DNA of 64,000 nt from Kamptonema formosum PCC 10802 (lineage in GTDB: Bacteria > Cyanobacteriota > Cyanobacteriia > Cyanobacteriales > Oscillatoriaceae). Below the pieces are notes generated by a model. It saw only the letters and a list, made by a program, of their open reading frames with translations, ran no database searches and was not told the DNA's origin. Within the stretch, counting starts at the first letter, position 1. Each line of letters starts with the position of its first letter. Of this stretch, positions 8,405 to 19,272 are shown in pieces. The DNA is taken from assembly GCF_000332335.1 (NCBI RefSeq), contig NZ_KB235948.1, positions 3,016,587 to 3,080,586 of the forward strand. The letters are read 5' to 3'. Both the position numbers and the translations under genes were made by a program.

Positions 8405-9646
8405 ATGGATATTCCCGGAAAAACCGATAAAGACGGCAAATTCTCTTGGAAGCAACCGGCAATTTACCTGTTGCTGGTACTGGTGGCAGCAAGCGGAACG
8501 TTTCTGTTCGCTCGCTTCCTAAAAGCCAATCCCTGGCTGCTCTCCCCAGACGCTCGCGGGCCACAACCCCTCAAGACTGAGCCGAGAAACCGCTCAAACA
8601 GTGCCAGGATTGCCCAACTGCTGCCACTGAGCCCCGGGAACAATTTTATTGTGGCCGCAGTGGAAAAGGTGGGACCGGCGGTAGTGCGCATCGACGCTTC
8701 CCGAACCGTGGCCCGCAGGCGGCCAACCAGGTTTGAAGATCCCATGTTCCGGCGGTTTTTTGGCCGGCGGGTGCCCGAAGAGCGCCTGGAGCGAGGCAGC
8801 GGTTCTGGCTTTATCATCAGTCCCAACGGCGAGATTATCACCAACGCCCACGTGATTGATGGCGCTGACCGGGTGGAGGTGACGCTCAAGGACGGTCGCA
8901 GCTTCACCGGCAAGGTGCTCGGGACAGACCCGGTGACCGATGTGGCGGCGGTTAAGATTGATGCCACTGACTTGCCGGCGGTGACCATAGGCGATTCCGA
9001 ACAGCTGCACCCCGGAGAGTGGGCGATCGCGATTGGCAACCCCTTGGGTTTGGACAACACCGTCACCGCCGGCATCATCAGCGCCACCGGTCGCTCTAGC
9101 AACCAAATCGGCGTCCCTGACAAGCGCGTTGGCTTTATTCAAACGGATGCGGCGATTAATCCGGGGAACTCCGGGGGCCCGCTTCTCAATGCTGCCGGTG
9201 AGGTGATTGGCATGAATACGGCGATTATCAGCGGCGCTCAAGGGCTGGGTTTTTCCATCCCGATTAACACCGTTGAGCGCATCGCCGAGCAGCTGATTGC
9301 TAAGGGAAAAGTTGAGCATCCTTTCTTGGGCATCGAAATGGTGACTCTGACCCCCGCAATTCAGAAAGAGATTAACGCTGATCCCAACATTGGCATGCGC
9401 GTGGAAGTTGAGGGGGGCGTGTTAATTCGCAGGGTGATTCCCGGATCGCCGGCAGCTCAGGCGGGTGTGCTGGCGGGCGATGCGATCCAAAAGATTAACG
9501 GTCAGCCGGTGGCTGCGGCGGAAACCGTTCAGCAGATTGTGGAAAATAGCAGCGTCGGTGCCCGGTTGCTTTTGCAACTCAACCGCAGCGGTAAAATCCT
9601 CAATTTAGAGGTGCGACCGGGCCCGATGCCGGTGCTCCCTGAGTAG
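8405..9646 (+). CDS. HtrA/Deg-family serine protease, membrane anchored
   Basis: A 413-residue trypsin-like protease with a PDZ domain, acting in the periplasm or lumen on damaged proteins. One membrane segment at about 17-38 (IYLLLVLVAASGTFLF) anchors it. The catalytic triad is visible: His149 in TNAHV, Asp179 in TDVAAVK, Ser256 in NPGNSGGPL. A single PDZ domain occupies about 305-405 (VLIRRVIPGSPAAQAGVLAGD). An arginine-rich stretch (RRRPTRFEDPMFRRFFGRR) precedes the protease core. The start has AAGGGG five bases upstream. It could be the HhoA, HhoB or HtrA paralogue; sequence reading alone does not decide. Confidence 0.95.
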   Translation: MDIPGKTDKDGKFSWKQPAIYLLLVLVAASGTFLFARFLKANPWLLSPDARGPQPLKTEPRNRSNSARIAQLLPLSPGNNFIVAAVEKVGPAVVRIDASRTVARRRPTRFEDPMFRRFFGRRVPEERLERGSGSGFIISPNGEIITNAHVIDGADRVEVTLKDGRSFTGKVLGTDPVTDVAAVKIDATDLPAVTIGDSEQLHPGEWAIAIGNPLGLDNTVTAGIISATGRSSNQIGVPDKRVGFIQTDAAINPGNSGGPLLNAAGEVIGMNTAIISGAQGLGFSIPINTVERIAEQLIAKGKVEHPFLGIEMVTLTPAIQKEINADPNIGMRVEVEGGVLIRRVIPGSPAAQAGVLAGDAIQKINGQPVAAAETVQQIVENSSVGARLLLQLNRSGKILNLEVRPGPMPVLPE

Positions 9647-9750
9647 CCCGGGGAAGCAGAAAGCAGGGGCAGAGGAAAAATTGTAATGATGAGCAGTTAA
9701 CCGAACATGCTATAGCAGTTCTAAATGATTTGCGCAACCGCGCTTGGCCC

Positions 9751-9783
9751 AGACCCCCGGTTTCTTAAAGAAATCGGGGGTCT
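9751..9783. repeat. Dispersed hairpin, copy 3, after htrA
   Basis: AGACCCCCGGTTTCTT pairs with AAGAAATCGGGGGTCT. It is a variant of the AAACCCGGTTTC hairpin, lies 105 bp after htrA and may act as its terminator. The surrounding 9713-9816 has loosely inverted ends (TATAGCAGTTCTAAAT/ATTTAGACGCACTATA) and may be a small mobile element. Confidence 0.75.
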
Positions 9784-9833
9784 GAAATTTCCACGAAGGA
9801 TTTAGACGCACTATATAAAGACCGGCTCTTTTA

Positions 9834-10280
9834 TCAGGGTTCATGAGAAGCGCTCCAGGGATTGGGGAGCTTTAGGTTTTGCCATTGAGTCTGTAAGGAG
9901 GTGAGATCCGCAGCGCTGGGAGCGAACTTCAACCCACCGAAGAGCAAAGCCGCCAAAAGAACTGCAATGCAGGAGGTCAGATAAACAGGGCGTGACATCC
10001 GTGCCCGGTCTTGCTGCTGCCTGTTGCCACGGAGACTGTCCCAGCGTTTGGCTCGCACCGTCACTTCCGTTTTAGCAACGCTGATCAGTTCCAGTTGGCC
10101 CAACTCCCTGAATGCCTTGAGAATCTCGCGCTCACTGTAGGGAAAATCCCTAAACTCCGCACTCCAGGCTTGAAAGTCTCGCAAGTCCAGTTTTATAATA
10201 TTATTATTTTTAGTGGAAACTTTCTGAACAATCCACTGATACAGTAGACCAGCACACGGGGTCAGATTTTCTTGTAGCAT
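9834..10280 (-). CDS. Conserved protein with C-terminal membrane anchor, unknown function
   Basis: 148 residues. The N-terminal 75 residues (LLYQWIVQKVSTKNNNII, FRDFPYSEREILKAFRELGQL) look like a winged-helix-type domain. A basic segment (RAKRWDSLRGNRQQQDRAR) follows, then one membrane helix near 100-120 (VYLTSCIAVLLAALLFGGLKF) and a short tail. A DNA-binding-like domain tethered to the membrane is what the layout suggests, but I recognise no named family. It converges with htrA and is divergent from def. Confidence 0.7.
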   Translation of the reverse strand: MLQENLTPCAGLLYQWIVQKVSTKNNNIIKLDLRDFQAWSAEFRDFPYSEREILKAFRELGQLELISVAKTEVTVRAKRWDSLRGNRQQQDRARMSRPVYLTSCIAVLLAALLFGGLKFAPSAADLTSLQTQWQNLKLPNPWSASHEP

Positions 10281-10466
10281 TCGCGTTAAGGGAACTCCGT
10301 CTTCCCAGTATCATAGGGCTTATATATCTTTCCCACTGAGCTGACGCCAAGCTGCAGGTCTGGCAAAAGTTGTAACAATTCGTAAGATAAGAGGCAACTG
10401 CGCCGTGCCGGTGGCACTTCCCCAACACTCTTGTCTGTTAATGTTATAATCTAGGAGTGATGCCCC

Positions 10467-11000
10467 ATGACTGAAATACTGCCCATCTCGCAACTGGGCA
10501 ATCCAGTGCTGCGCCGGCAAGCGGTGCCGGTGGAGCGCGTCAGCGACTGGCGCATTCAAAAGCTGATTGATGACTTAATCGCAACCGCCGGCAAAGCCAA
10601 TGGCGTCGGGATTGCTGCGCCGCAAGTGGCGGAATCTCATCGCTTGTTTATCGTCGCGTCTCGCCCCAGCCCGCGCTATCCCTCCGCGCCGGTGATGGAA
10701 CCGACGGCGATGATTAACCCTCGTATCCTCGCACACTCAACTGAGGTCGTCAAAGACTGGGAAGGCTGTTTGAGCGTTCCGGGAATTCGCGGGCTGGTTC
10801 CCAGATATCAGGCGATAGAGGTGGAATACACCAGCCGGGAGGGCAAGCTCTGCCGGCAAGTCCTGGCAGATTTTGTCGCCCGAATTTTTCAGCACGAATA
10901 CGACCATCTGGATGGTATTGTGTTTTTAGATCGGGTGGGGAGCTCCCAGGAACTGATGGCTGAACAGGAATACCAGTTGCGGATTGTTCAGAAGCAGTAA
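10467..11000 (+). CDS. def: Peptide deformylase
   Basis: 177 residues. It removes the formyl group from the N-terminal methionine of nascent proteins, using a bound metal. The three signature motifs are intact: GVGIAAPQ at 46-53, EGCLSVPG with metal ligand Cys101, and QHEYDHLDG with His143, catalytic Glu144 and His147. The start ATG at 10467 has AGGAGTGA upstream at good spacing. Length and motifs fit a standard type I enzyme. A GC-rich dispersed hairpin follows at 11014-11063. Confidence 0.97.
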   Translation: MTEILPISQLGNPVLRRQAVPVERVSDWRIQKLIDDLIATAGKANGVGIAAPQVAESHRLFIVASRPSPRYPSAPVMEPTAMINPRILAHSTEVVKDWEGCLSVPGIRGLVPRYQAIEVEYTSREGKLCRQVLADFVARIFQHEYDHLDGIVFLDRVGSSQELMAEQEYQLRIVQKQ

Positions 11001-11013
11001 TATCGGCTGAAGA

Positions 11014-11063
11014 ACCCCACCCCCCAACCCCCTCCCCGCAAGCGGGGAGGGGGAGAAAGAGGG
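11014..11063. repeat. CCTCCCCGC/GCGGGGAGG dispersed hairpin, copy 1
   Basis: Inverted repeat CCTCCCCGCA/AGCGGGGAGG flanked by ACCCCACCCCCCAACCCC. Similar sequences are at 19219-19272 and 32930-32971. It lies just after def and may terminate transcription. Confidence 0.8.
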
Positions 11064-11237
11064 AGAAAGAGATGGGGGTTACATAAACCCGCCCCCACCA
11101 CACTTGTCAAGAAACCTGATTTCGGAGGAGGGAACAGATTTCCCTTGAGCAGACAAAACTCAGCAAAAAAAAACGATGAATGAAACAATAAGCCAGAATT
11201 TCAGAAAGCAGGGTGCGCCGCAGCGATCTTTAAAACT

Positions 11238-12660
<1,423 letters not shown>

Positions 12661-12669
12661 AAATCTCAG

Positions 12670-13041
12670 TCACCTAAAGAATAAATACCGAGTCCCAATG
12701 ACCAGGAGAAAGATGCCGTAGAGTTTTTTCATCGTCTCGCTGCTGATGTAGGGCTGATTGGCGAATATCGCCCCGAAAAGGTTGCCAATGACCAGACCAA
12801 GAGCAATCACCAGGGAATACTTAATATTGAGGTTGCCCTTCTGATAGTAGACAATGGCGGCCAGAATGCCAATGGGCAAAATCTGAGCGGCAACAGAAGT
12901 GCCGGTGGCGAACTTTTGATCCATGCCCAGCAGAAGCACCATTGCCGGCACCATAATTGCGCCGCCACCAATGCCGAACATACCGCCGGCAACGCCGGCA
13001 ACTAAACCGATGAGGAGGAGTGAGAGTAAAATGTTAGGCAT
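12670..13041 (-). CDS. TauE/SafE-family permease, half-size
   Basis: 123 residues, almost entirely hydrophobic with about four membrane segments. The N-terminal GLVAGVAGGMFGIGGGAIMVP is the TauE/SafE signature of putative sulfite or sulfonate exporters. Most family members have two such repeats and 250-300 residues; this protein has one. The upstream sequence shows no second half, so it is a single-repeat form that probably works as a dimer. Substrate unknown. No strong ribosome binding site precedes the ATG. Confidence 0.85.
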   Translation of the reverse strand: MPNILLSLLLIGLVAGVAGGMFGIGGGAIMVPAMVLLLGMDQKFATGTSVAAQILPIGILAAIVYYQKGNLNIKYSLVIALGLVIGNLFGAIFANQPYISSETMKKLYGIFLLVIGTRYLFFR

Positions 13042-13238
13042 GCGTAAAGTTTCAATTTTTTCAGAAGGTGAAAAATGACAGCCAGCCAGGTGTTATAGAG
13101 CGGAAGTCTGGGATTAAAAATCGAGGAAAAGAAACCGGATTGTTCTGACCGGCGTTCTAGTGGCAAAGGGGAGGAAGGGGGGGCAGCCACCTGGGGAGCC
13201 CCTACTTTTTGGCAGTGCCCCAGAAAGGATAAAATAGT

Positions 13239-13499
13239 TTAGGAAAAATTCTCCTCCTCCAAATAGTCTTCCTCAAATTCTTCTTCCTCTTCAAATCCAA
13301 ATCTTTTGGCGACGGCGGGATCGGAAGTGAAGAAGTGAGCGTAGTCGTCCTCAGCGCCTCCCTCCAGAACAACGCCGGCGGAACGCATCGCGCGCAGATC
13401 CTCGACTGCGGCTTCCAGCCCGTCTATCATATCGTCAATGGTTTCCGCATCAGTCGTCAAAAACTTGTTGCGCCAAGTCAGGTAGTATTTGGGACTCAT
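13239..13499 (-). CDS. Small acidic conserved protein
   Basis: 86 residues with a patterned N-terminus (MSPKYYLTWRNKFLTTDA, then a helix ETIDDMIDGLEAAVEDLRAM) and a very acidic tail (EEEEEFEEDYLEEE). Start supported by AAAGGAGT nine bases upstream. I have no functional assignment. Confidence 0.75.
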   Translation of the reverse strand: MSPKYYLTWRNKFLTTDAETIDDMIDGLEAAVEDLRAMRSAGVVLEGGAEDDYAHFFTSDPAVAKRFGFEEEEEFEEDYLEEENFS

Positions 13500-13590
13500 T
13501 AGCTACTCCTTTCAATCAATTGACATTCTAGGGGTTGGGCTTATAGCCCGCTGAGTTGACACCGGCTCGCAGATTGCCGGCGCACCGTTG

Positions 13591-13690
13591 GTAGTTGGGC
13601 TTTAGCCCCAAGGTTTGTAGTTGGGCTTTAGCCCCACGGCTTGTAGTTGGGCTTTAGCCCCACAGTTTGTAGTTGGGCTTTAGCCCCGCC
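13591..13690. repeat. Four tandem 26-bp GTAGTTGGGCTTTAGCCCC repeats
   Basis: Units begin at 13591, 13617, 13643 and 13669, each GTAGTTGGGCTTTAGCCCC plus a 7-base variable link. The GGGCTTTAGCCC core is itself a tight inverted repeat. Same family as tracts at 4769, 16522, 28226, 32826 and 50842. Confidence 0.9.
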
Positions 13691-13797
13691 GGTGCACCCT
13701 GGAGAGGTTGTCAGGGGCACCGGCAGGCGCGGGGGGGCACCGGCAGGCACGCTTTCCTGCCCCTATAGACAATATGGCATGCAACGCCAAAGAGGAA

Positions 13798-15555
13798 TCA
13801 CATCCGGTCGAGGACTTGAATTCCCAACAGCGACAGTCCCAGCTTCAGGGTTCGCGCCGTCAAATCGCACAGCGCCAAGCGGGATGTGCGCTGCGGTTCA
13901 TCCGACTGCAAGACGCGACACTCCTCATAGAACTTATTGAACTTCTGGCTGAGTTCAAACAGATACTGGCAGAGGCGATTGGGCAGCAAATCATCCTCAA
14001 CCTGGGCGATAACTTCGCTCAGCTGCAATAAATGCTTCGCCAGTACGAGTTCGGTTTCCTCCCCCAACAGAATTTTGGCGTCCGATCCCAGACGGTCGAA
14101 ATCGATGTTACCCTGCCGGCTGATCCCCCGAATCCGCACATAGGCATATAACATGTAAGGAGCCGTATTGCCCTGCAAAGCCAGCATCTTGTCGTAACTG
14201 AAGATGTAATTGCTGTTGCGGTTTTGACTCAAGTCGGCATATTTTACTGCACTGATGCCAACAACCTTGGCAACTTCAGCGATAAATTCCTCCGACTCCT
14301 CGCGCCCTTCTTCCTGGAGTCTGGCTTCCAAATCCGCACGCGCCCGCCCGACGGCTTCATCCAGCAAATCCCGCAACCGCACTGTTTCCCCAGAGCGAGT
14401 TTTCAGCTTCGTGCCGTTTTCTCCGAGCACCAGCCCAAAAGGAACGTGCACGACTTGCACGCCTTCAGGAATCCAGCCGGCGCGTTTTGCCACTTGGAAA
14501 AACTGGGCGAAGTGAGTGGACTGACCGGCATCGGTGACGTAGACAATCCGCTTTGCCCCGTCTTGCTGGATGCGGTAGCGCAGCGCTGCTAAATCTGTCG
14601 TGGCGTAGTTGTAGCCGCCATCGGATTTTTGCACGATCAGCGGCAGGGGCTGTCCCTCTTTGTTGGTGAAGCCTTCCAGAAAAACGCACTTTGCGCCTTG
14701 ATTTTCCACCAGCAAGCCGGTTTTTTCCAAATCTTCCAGCACTGCTGGCAGCAAGGGGTTGTAGAACGATTCGCCGCGCTCTGTCAGGCCAACGTTGAGG
14801 ATGTCATAAATGACTTGAAACTCGCGGCGGGATTGCTCGCAAAGCAGCTGCCAAGCGCGGCGGGTGTCTTCGGCCCCGGCTTGCAGTTTAACTACTTCTT
14901 TGCGGGCGGTTTCTTGGAACGCTTCATCCTCATCAAACCGCTTTTTTGCTTGTTTGTAAAAGCTGACTAAATCGCCTAAATCGAGGGCGTTAGCTGTGGT
15001 GAGCGCTTCTGGGTGAACTTCCCGCAGGTAGGCGATCAGCATGCCGAACTGGGTGCCCCAGTCGCCGACGTGGTTGAGGCGCAGCACGTCGTGACCTTTA
15101 AATTCCAAGATGCGGGCGATGCAGTCTCCGATAATGGTGGAGCGCAAGTGCCCGACGTGCATTTCTTTAGCAATGTTGGGGCTGGAAAAATCCACCACTT
15201 CCCGCTGCGGCGTTTTTGCCAAAGGCACTCCGAGGCGCTGATCAGCTCCCACAGCCATCAGCTGGCTTTCCAGATATGCCGGTTTGATGGTAAGATTGAT
15301 AAATCCGGGGCCGGCGACTTCTGGAGGGGCGCACAAATCGCTGACATTGAGATGTTTAACCAGCTGTTCTGCGATGGCGCGAGGAGGTTTCCCCAATTTT
15401 TTGGCTAGGGACATGGCCGCATTGGACTGGTAGTCGCCAAACTTGGGATTGCTGGCGGGGACGAGCATGGGATCGGTGCCGGTCATTCCGTCGCCAAAGG
15501 CGGCGGTGAAGGCTTGGTCAAAGCGAGCTTTCAGCTGTTCGAGGGTGGAGTTCAT
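13798..15555 (-). CDS. argS: Arginyl-tRNA synthetase
   Basis: 585 residues. Charges tRNA-Arg with arginine in the cytoplasm. The N-terminal Add1 domain for tRNA recognition is at about 1-115. The class I HIGH motif appears as HVGH at 133-136 and the degenerate KMSKS loop as GTKLKTRSG, as is normal for ArgRS. The C-terminal anticodon-binding helical domain is complete, with [22 protein letters not shown] and the closing [13 protein letters not shown]. Length is standard. The gene stands alone with tandem repeats downstream. Confidence 0.97.
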   Translation of the reverse strand: MNSTLEQLKARFDQAFTAAFGDGMTGTDPMLVPASNPKFGDYQSNAAMSLAKKLGKPPRAIAEQLVKHLNVSDLCAPPEVAGPGFINLTIKPAYLESQLMAVGADQRLGVPLAKTPQREVVDFSSPNIAKEMHVGHLRSTIIGDCIARILEFKGHDVLRLNHVGDWGTQFGMLIAYLREVHPEALTTANALDLGDLVSFYKQAKKRFDEDEAFQETARKEVVKLQAGAEDTRRAWQLLCEQSRREFQVIYDILNVGLTERGESFYNPLLPAVLEDLEKTGLLVENQGAKCVFLEGFTNKEGQPLPLIVQKSDGGYNYATTDLAALRYRIQQDGAKRIVYVTDAGQSTHFAQFFQVAKRAGWIPEGVQVVHVPFGLVLGENGTKLKTRSGETVRLRDLLDEAVGRARADLEARLQEEGREESEEFIAEVAKVVGISAVKYADLSQNRNSNYIFSYDKMLALQGNTAPYMLYAYVRIRGISRQGNIDFDRLGSDAKILLGEETELVLAKHLLQLSEVIAQVEDDLLPNRLCQYLFELSQKFNKFYEECRVLQSDEPQRTSRLALCDLTARTLKLGLSLLGIQVLDRM

Positions 15556-15945
15556 GATGCGAGTCGGAAGGCTAGACCAAAGAGCGGTTAGCGTGCGGGT
15601 CGTGCTTATCTAATGTAGCAAGCTTTCGCCGCAAACATCAAAGCTGCCTCACCCTGCAAGGGGGGGCAATCGGGTAGCCGGCGCGCCAAAGGCTAGTGCC
15701 GGTGGCAGAAAAGGGCGAACTCCACCTTATTTATTATCTTTTTTTTGCCGTTTATCTGACCTTGAAAGCCCGGCTGTTATTAAAGTTCGGCTGGTTTAAA
15801 TTTGTCCAAAGAGCGTTAAATATTTACGGCTCGTCGGGAAGCTGGGTCGCTCTCGCTCTCCGCTAGAATAGGGGCGGGGTTCCCCCGCCGGGAGAGCCTT
15901 CATAAATTCGGTTTCTCTGGCAGGTATGCGCAATCCCTTATATTA
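15556..15945. other. Intergenic region upstream of argS
   Basis: No gene recognised. It presumably holds the argS promoter. A T-run (TTATCTTTTTTTTGCC) lies near 15730. Confidence 0.4.
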
Positions 15946-16173
15946 TTAGACAACAAGTTTGATAAAGCCCCGGCGCACGCCGTAAAGGAGGCGGTTTATA
16001 ATCGCGTGATGCTCTTCGGAAATTGAGTCGTTTAAAAGTACAGCCCTAATCCGCTGCCGGTCGATGGGAGTGAGAAAGCCAGAGAGAAGGACTTGGCCAA
16101 ATAGATCCTCTAGAGAGAGGGCAGATTGCTGTTTTAGATAGGGAAAGGTGCGAACGGGATTTTGCATGAGCAT
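15946..16173 (-). CDS. Small conserved cyanobacterial protein
   Basis: 75 residues from an ATG at 16173, which has AGAGG eight bases upstream. The frame is open further to 16335, but that stretch lacks such support. The protein reads LEDLFGQVLLSGFLTPIDRQ, then ISEEHHAIINRLLYGVRRG and ends FIKLVV. This layout (a helix, LTPxDRQ, then a basic helix) matches a recurring small cyanobacterial protein of unknown function. It is soluble and alone on the minus strand. Confidence 0.65.
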   Translation of the reverse strand: MLMQNPVRTFPYLKQQSALSLEDLFGQVLLSGFLTPIDRQRIRAVLLNDSISEEHHAIINRLLYGVRRGFIKLVV

Positions 16174-16521
16174 AAGATTCACCTCTTTCAACTCGTTGCT
16201 ACTTTTATCTTGTCGCGCCGTTCCTGCAATGACATCAGCAGAAGTGCTAATTTTGGTTGAGCGCTTGTTCCGCAGCATCCCTATCCGTACAATCCGGGAA
16301 ACACTATCCGTAAAATTACGTAAATCCGCCGGCACAGTTGCGTGTGGCGAGTCGCCCTGACGCCGGTCAGGCGAAGTGTTTGCTGCGCTCCACCTGTGCG
16401 GCGCAACCCGTTAATATTCAGTGCGCTCTATTGCCCTGAATGCTGGCTAATTTATAAAGGAAATATTAAATTTGCCTGCGCTGCCGGCAGGCGCAGCTTT
16501 CCAGGAATTTGACCGTCTGTA

Positions 16522-16674
16522 GGGCTTTAGCCCAACTACGAACTTTGGGCTTTAGCCCAACTACGAACTTTGGGCTTTAGCCCAACTACGAACTTTTGGG
16601 CTTTAGCCCAACTACGAACTTTGGGCTTTAGCCCAACTACGAACTTTTGGGCTTTAGCCCAACTACGAACTTTT
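16522..16674. repeat. Six tandem 25-26 bp GGGCTTTAGCCCAACTACGAAC repeats
   Basis: Units start at 16522, 16547, 16572, 16598, 16623 and 16649; a seventh at 16675 has decayed. The core is shared with the tract at 13591 but the linker ACTACGAAC differs. Confidence 0.9.
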
Positions 16675-16717
16675 GGGCCTGGGATATCGCGTTTCTCCTT
16701 TGGATGGACTACTGCCC

Positions 16718-16750
16718 AGAAACCCGGTTTCTTTAAGAAACCGGGTTTCT
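16718..16750. repeat. Dispersed hairpin, copy 5 (perfect)
   Basis: AGAAACCCGGTTTCTT and AAGAAACCGGGTTTCT form a perfect inverted repeat about 20 bp after the DUF1822 stop codon. It may serve as terminator of the sigma-DUF1822 operon. Confidence 0.85.
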
Positions 16751-16769
16751 CAGTCCCGTTCTATGCAAT

Positions 16770-17933
16770 TTAGAAGCGCAAGATTTCTCGGTCGTAATTT
16801 TCGGGAAACGGTTCTGTCTCCCACACTAATCCTTCTCCCGGAGCCAAAGACACCTCGATGTAAAGCTCGTCTCGCGCCAGTTCTGCCACATCTTCATTAT
16901 TGTCAAAGGCTTGCAAGTCTTCCGTTAAAATTCTTAACTTAAAGCCGCCTGGAATTAATCCACCCGGAGAGGTATTTCGCAGTTGAAAGCGCCAAACCGG
17001 CGGGTCGGAATCATCTACAGGAAAGACGCGCAATTCATAGGACTGACCGGCAATGAGCAGTGGGCGAGAGACGGCCCGCTCTGCCGGTGATTCTTCTCCT
17101 CTAGATCCTGCAACATTTGCCTGAAGCTCAAGGAGTCCCCAGCCGATATTTTCGGCTAGGTATGAAACCCCAGAACTCAGCCAGTTTTTGACAGACCGCT
17201 GCTCTGGCAATCCCAGACGCCGTTCGTACAGCTGCTGTCGAGTGCCGCCATGTTCCAGCAAGGCTCCCCACAGTTCAAAAGGGACGGCCAGTCGAGGCTC
17301 ATAAATCTCAGGATTGCCCAAACGCAGGAGCAAGTTTTCGGCTTGGTTTTGCGGTAAAATAGGCAGAGGTGCGAGCGCCGCACGGGTTGTTTCTTGCGGA
17401 CACAGCTGGCGCGCCACCCACAGGACATTCAGGTCGAGAATTAGCTCGTCGGACGGCAAAGAGTAGGTGCGGTCGCGGCTATCGTAGGTGCCGGCTGTTT
17501 TCAAGTGTTCGTGAGTGGTATATCCCCAAAGGAGCACACCTCCTTCATCCGGATTGACTTGCGCTGCTATATAATAGTCAGCCGCCCAACTGGGAATATC
17601 TACCCATTCTTGCGGGACGCGCAATTCGCTCAAGTCGATGGTATCGGTAGGAATGAATACCAGTCGAGCGTTATCTAATTCAATAGCCGTTCCAGTGACG
17701 GCTTGCCAAAAACTGAGCAGCGCTGCCCGAGATGGCCAAGGCTTGGCTGCCGGTGCGTACTCCTCTTGCACCCAGGGAAGCACGGCACTGAGGGTGAGTT
17801 GATTGAGATAGGCATTCCAGCGACAGTTTGGCCAGACAAAAGATTGACTTTGCGGCCAAGCGCGAGTTATATCTTCGCGGGCCAACTCTAGCCAGACTTG
17901 GGTGGGTTCAAAAATAAGCGTCTCCTCACTCAT
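16770..17933 (-). CDS. DUF1822 family protein
   Basis: 387 residues. The N-terminus (FEPTQVWLELAREDITRAWP, CRWNAYLNQLTLSAVLPW) and the middle (WVDIPSWAADYYIAAQVNPD, WGYTTHEHLK) match DUF1822, a cyanobacterial family often encoded next to sigma factors and caspase-like or CHAT proteins. The C-terminal region reads like a beta-sandwich (YELRVFPVDDSDPPVWRFQLRN). No catalytic motif is evident. The ATG lies 5 bp after the sigma-factor stop codon and has GGAG eight bases upstream, so the two are an operon. Function unknown; a regulator or partner of the sigma factor is a reasonable inference. Confidence 0.88.
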   Translation of the reverse strand: MSEETLIFEPTQVWLELAREDITRAWPQSQSFVWPNCRWNAYLNQLTLSAVLPWVQEEYAPAAKPWPSRAALLSFWQAVTGTAIELDNARLVFIPTDTIDLSELRVPQEWVDIPSWAADYYIAAQVNPDEGGVLLWGYTTHEHLKTAGTYDSRDRTYSLPSDELILDLNVLWVARQLCPQETTRAALAPLPILPQNQAENLLLRLGNPEIYEPRLAVPFELWGALLEHGGTRQQLYERRLGLPEQRSVKNWLSSGVSYLAENIGWGLLELQANVAGSRGEESPAERAVSRPLLIAGQSYELRVFPVDDSDPPVWRFQLRNTSPGGLIPGGFKLRILTEDLQAFDNNEDVAELARDELYIEVSLAPGEGLVWETEPFPENYDREILRF

Positions 17934-17938
17934 AAGAG

Positions 17939-19174
17939 CTACTCCATTTCAGAGGACAGTTCAGGTGGCCTGTAGTGGGAATTGAGCCAGCCTTCTAGAA
18001 TTTGGCTGATATCTTTTAATAGGTTTGAAGCCAGAGAAATATGCAGGGCATTTTGGCTCCACTGCGCCAGCGCCAGCAGCAGGGTTTCCCTGGATTTGGT
18101 AAGCCGGCGAGAAACAGTGTACTGCTTGATTTCCAGCTGACGGGCTATCTGCTGTTGAGTTAAGCCTTCACCGTAGTAAAGTTGCAGCAAGGTTTGTCCT
18201 TGACTGTCGAGACTGTTGAGCGCGGCGGTTAAAGCCGCACGCATCTGGGTTGCCAGCGCCAATCGATTCTGTTCTTCTTCCCGGTCAATGATTTCGGTGA
18301 GTAAAGATTCTGAGAGACTGTCTGGAAGATCGGAGAGGAACTCATCAGAATCGTCTCCAGACGTAGGCGCATTTAGGGAAACCTGAGCCGGATATAGATA
18401 GGAGCGAGCGGCTTTGGCGCAAGTCAGCAGCCATTTTTCCAAGAGATCGGCGCTGCACTTGGGAGCGGATGGGCTGAGTTCGTTCAGGCGCTCTTTGTTG
18501 TAAAGATTGGCAATCGCTTCCTTTGTGGCGCTATCCGGTGGGGGGAGTTGGCGAGTTGCAGTGGCTTGCGCCGGCGCGTACAGGGTTTTGAAGCATTTCC
18601 AGGCTAAAACGTAGCTAGCAATTTCTTCGCCTGACCGGCCAGCCTGCTGTAAAGATTCCACCAGCCGCTTCTGGCTGAGCCGGCGCAATAGGGCCCAATT
18701 CGTGGAAACATCGACCTCCTGGCGCTGTCGCAGCTCGTTGCGCAGCGCACTGCTGAAAATGGCGCTGGCATAGTTTTTCAGGCTGTATCCCTGCGTTGGG
18801 TTAAATCCCTTGAGGACAGTATCGACCGCAGAGATGGCCATCTGGAAACAGTCAGAGAGCGCGTAGTGGGTGCTGGCCAAGGTGGCCGAGGTTTTTTTGG
18901 CCGTCCAGTAACAGGATTCTTGCAAGTAAGCCGTCAGGTGCGAGCGTGCGAGAGTTGTGCCGGCATGTCCCGCCTGAGGTGCCGGTTGAGCTTTCCACAG
19001 TTTGTGCCAGTACAGCGCCCAAAAATTTTCCTCTTTTTCCGACCTCTGCAATTGCTCTAGGCAGTTTTGCATACTCCGGCGCAGTTTCGGGTCGCTGGCC
19101 CAGCCGGCGGGCAGCTCGGCGTTAAATTGCAGGAACGTGGAAAACATGTCAATCAGGCTCTGACGGGGACGCAT
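17939..19174 (-). CDS. Sigma-70 family RNA polymerase sigma factor, group 3-like
   Basis: 411 residues. Region 2 is recognisable in LKGFNPTQGYSLKNYASAIF and nearby (about 130-160). Region 4 is clear near 320-370: LNSLDSQGQTLLQLYYGEGL followed by the helix-turn-helix TQQQIARQLEIKQYTVSRRL. The stretches between them are long and unlike the primary sigma factor, and there is no region 1.1. It would direct RNA polymerase to a special promoter set. The DUF1822 gene follows after 5 bp. No anti-sigma factor is visible nearby, so the DUF1822 protein is a candidate for that role. Confidence 0.85.
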   Translation of the reverse strand: MRPRQSLIDMFSTFLQFNAELPAGWASDPKLRRSMQNCLEQLQRSEKEENFWALYWHKLWKAQPAPQAGHAGTTLARSHLTAYLQESCYWTAKKTSATLASTHYALSDCFQMAISAVDTVLKGFNPTQGYSLKNYASAIFSSALRNELRQRQEVDVSTNWALLRRLSQKRLVESLQQAGRSGEEIASYVLAWKCFKTLYAPAQATATRQLPPPDSATKEAIANLYNKERLNELSPSAPKCSADLLEKWLLTCAKAARSYLYPAQVSLNAPTSGDDSDEFLSDLPDSLSESLLTEIIDREEEQNRLALATQMRAALTAALNSLDSQGQTLLQLYYGEGLTQQQIARQLEIKQYTVSRRLTKSRETLLLALAQWSQNALHISLASNLLKDISQILEGWLNSHYRPPELSSEME

Positions 19175-19218
19175 ATATCACACGCTTCGGGTTGAGTACG
19201 TTACACAATTACCGGATG

Positions 19219-19272
19219 AACCCCACCCCCCAACCCCGTCCCCGCAAGCAGGGAGGGGGAGGTGAGAGGGGG
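19219..19272. repeat. CCCGC/GCGGG dispersed hairpin, copy 2
   Basis: ACCCCACCCCCCAACCCCGT, then CCCCGCAAGCAGGGAGG. Close to the copy at 11014, with one arm mutated. Confidence 0.7.

Larger units (their letters stand above)
16174..16769. other. Intergenic region rich in repeats
   Basis: It holds six tandem 25-26 bp units (16522-16674) and a perfect dispersed hairpin (16718-16750). Frames that read MGFSPTTNFWALAQLRT are translations of the repeat. Confidence 0.6.

Noticed and set aside
16570-16773. 67-codon frame reading MGFSPTTNFWALAQLRT
   Set aside because: Pure translation of the 25-bp tandem repeats.
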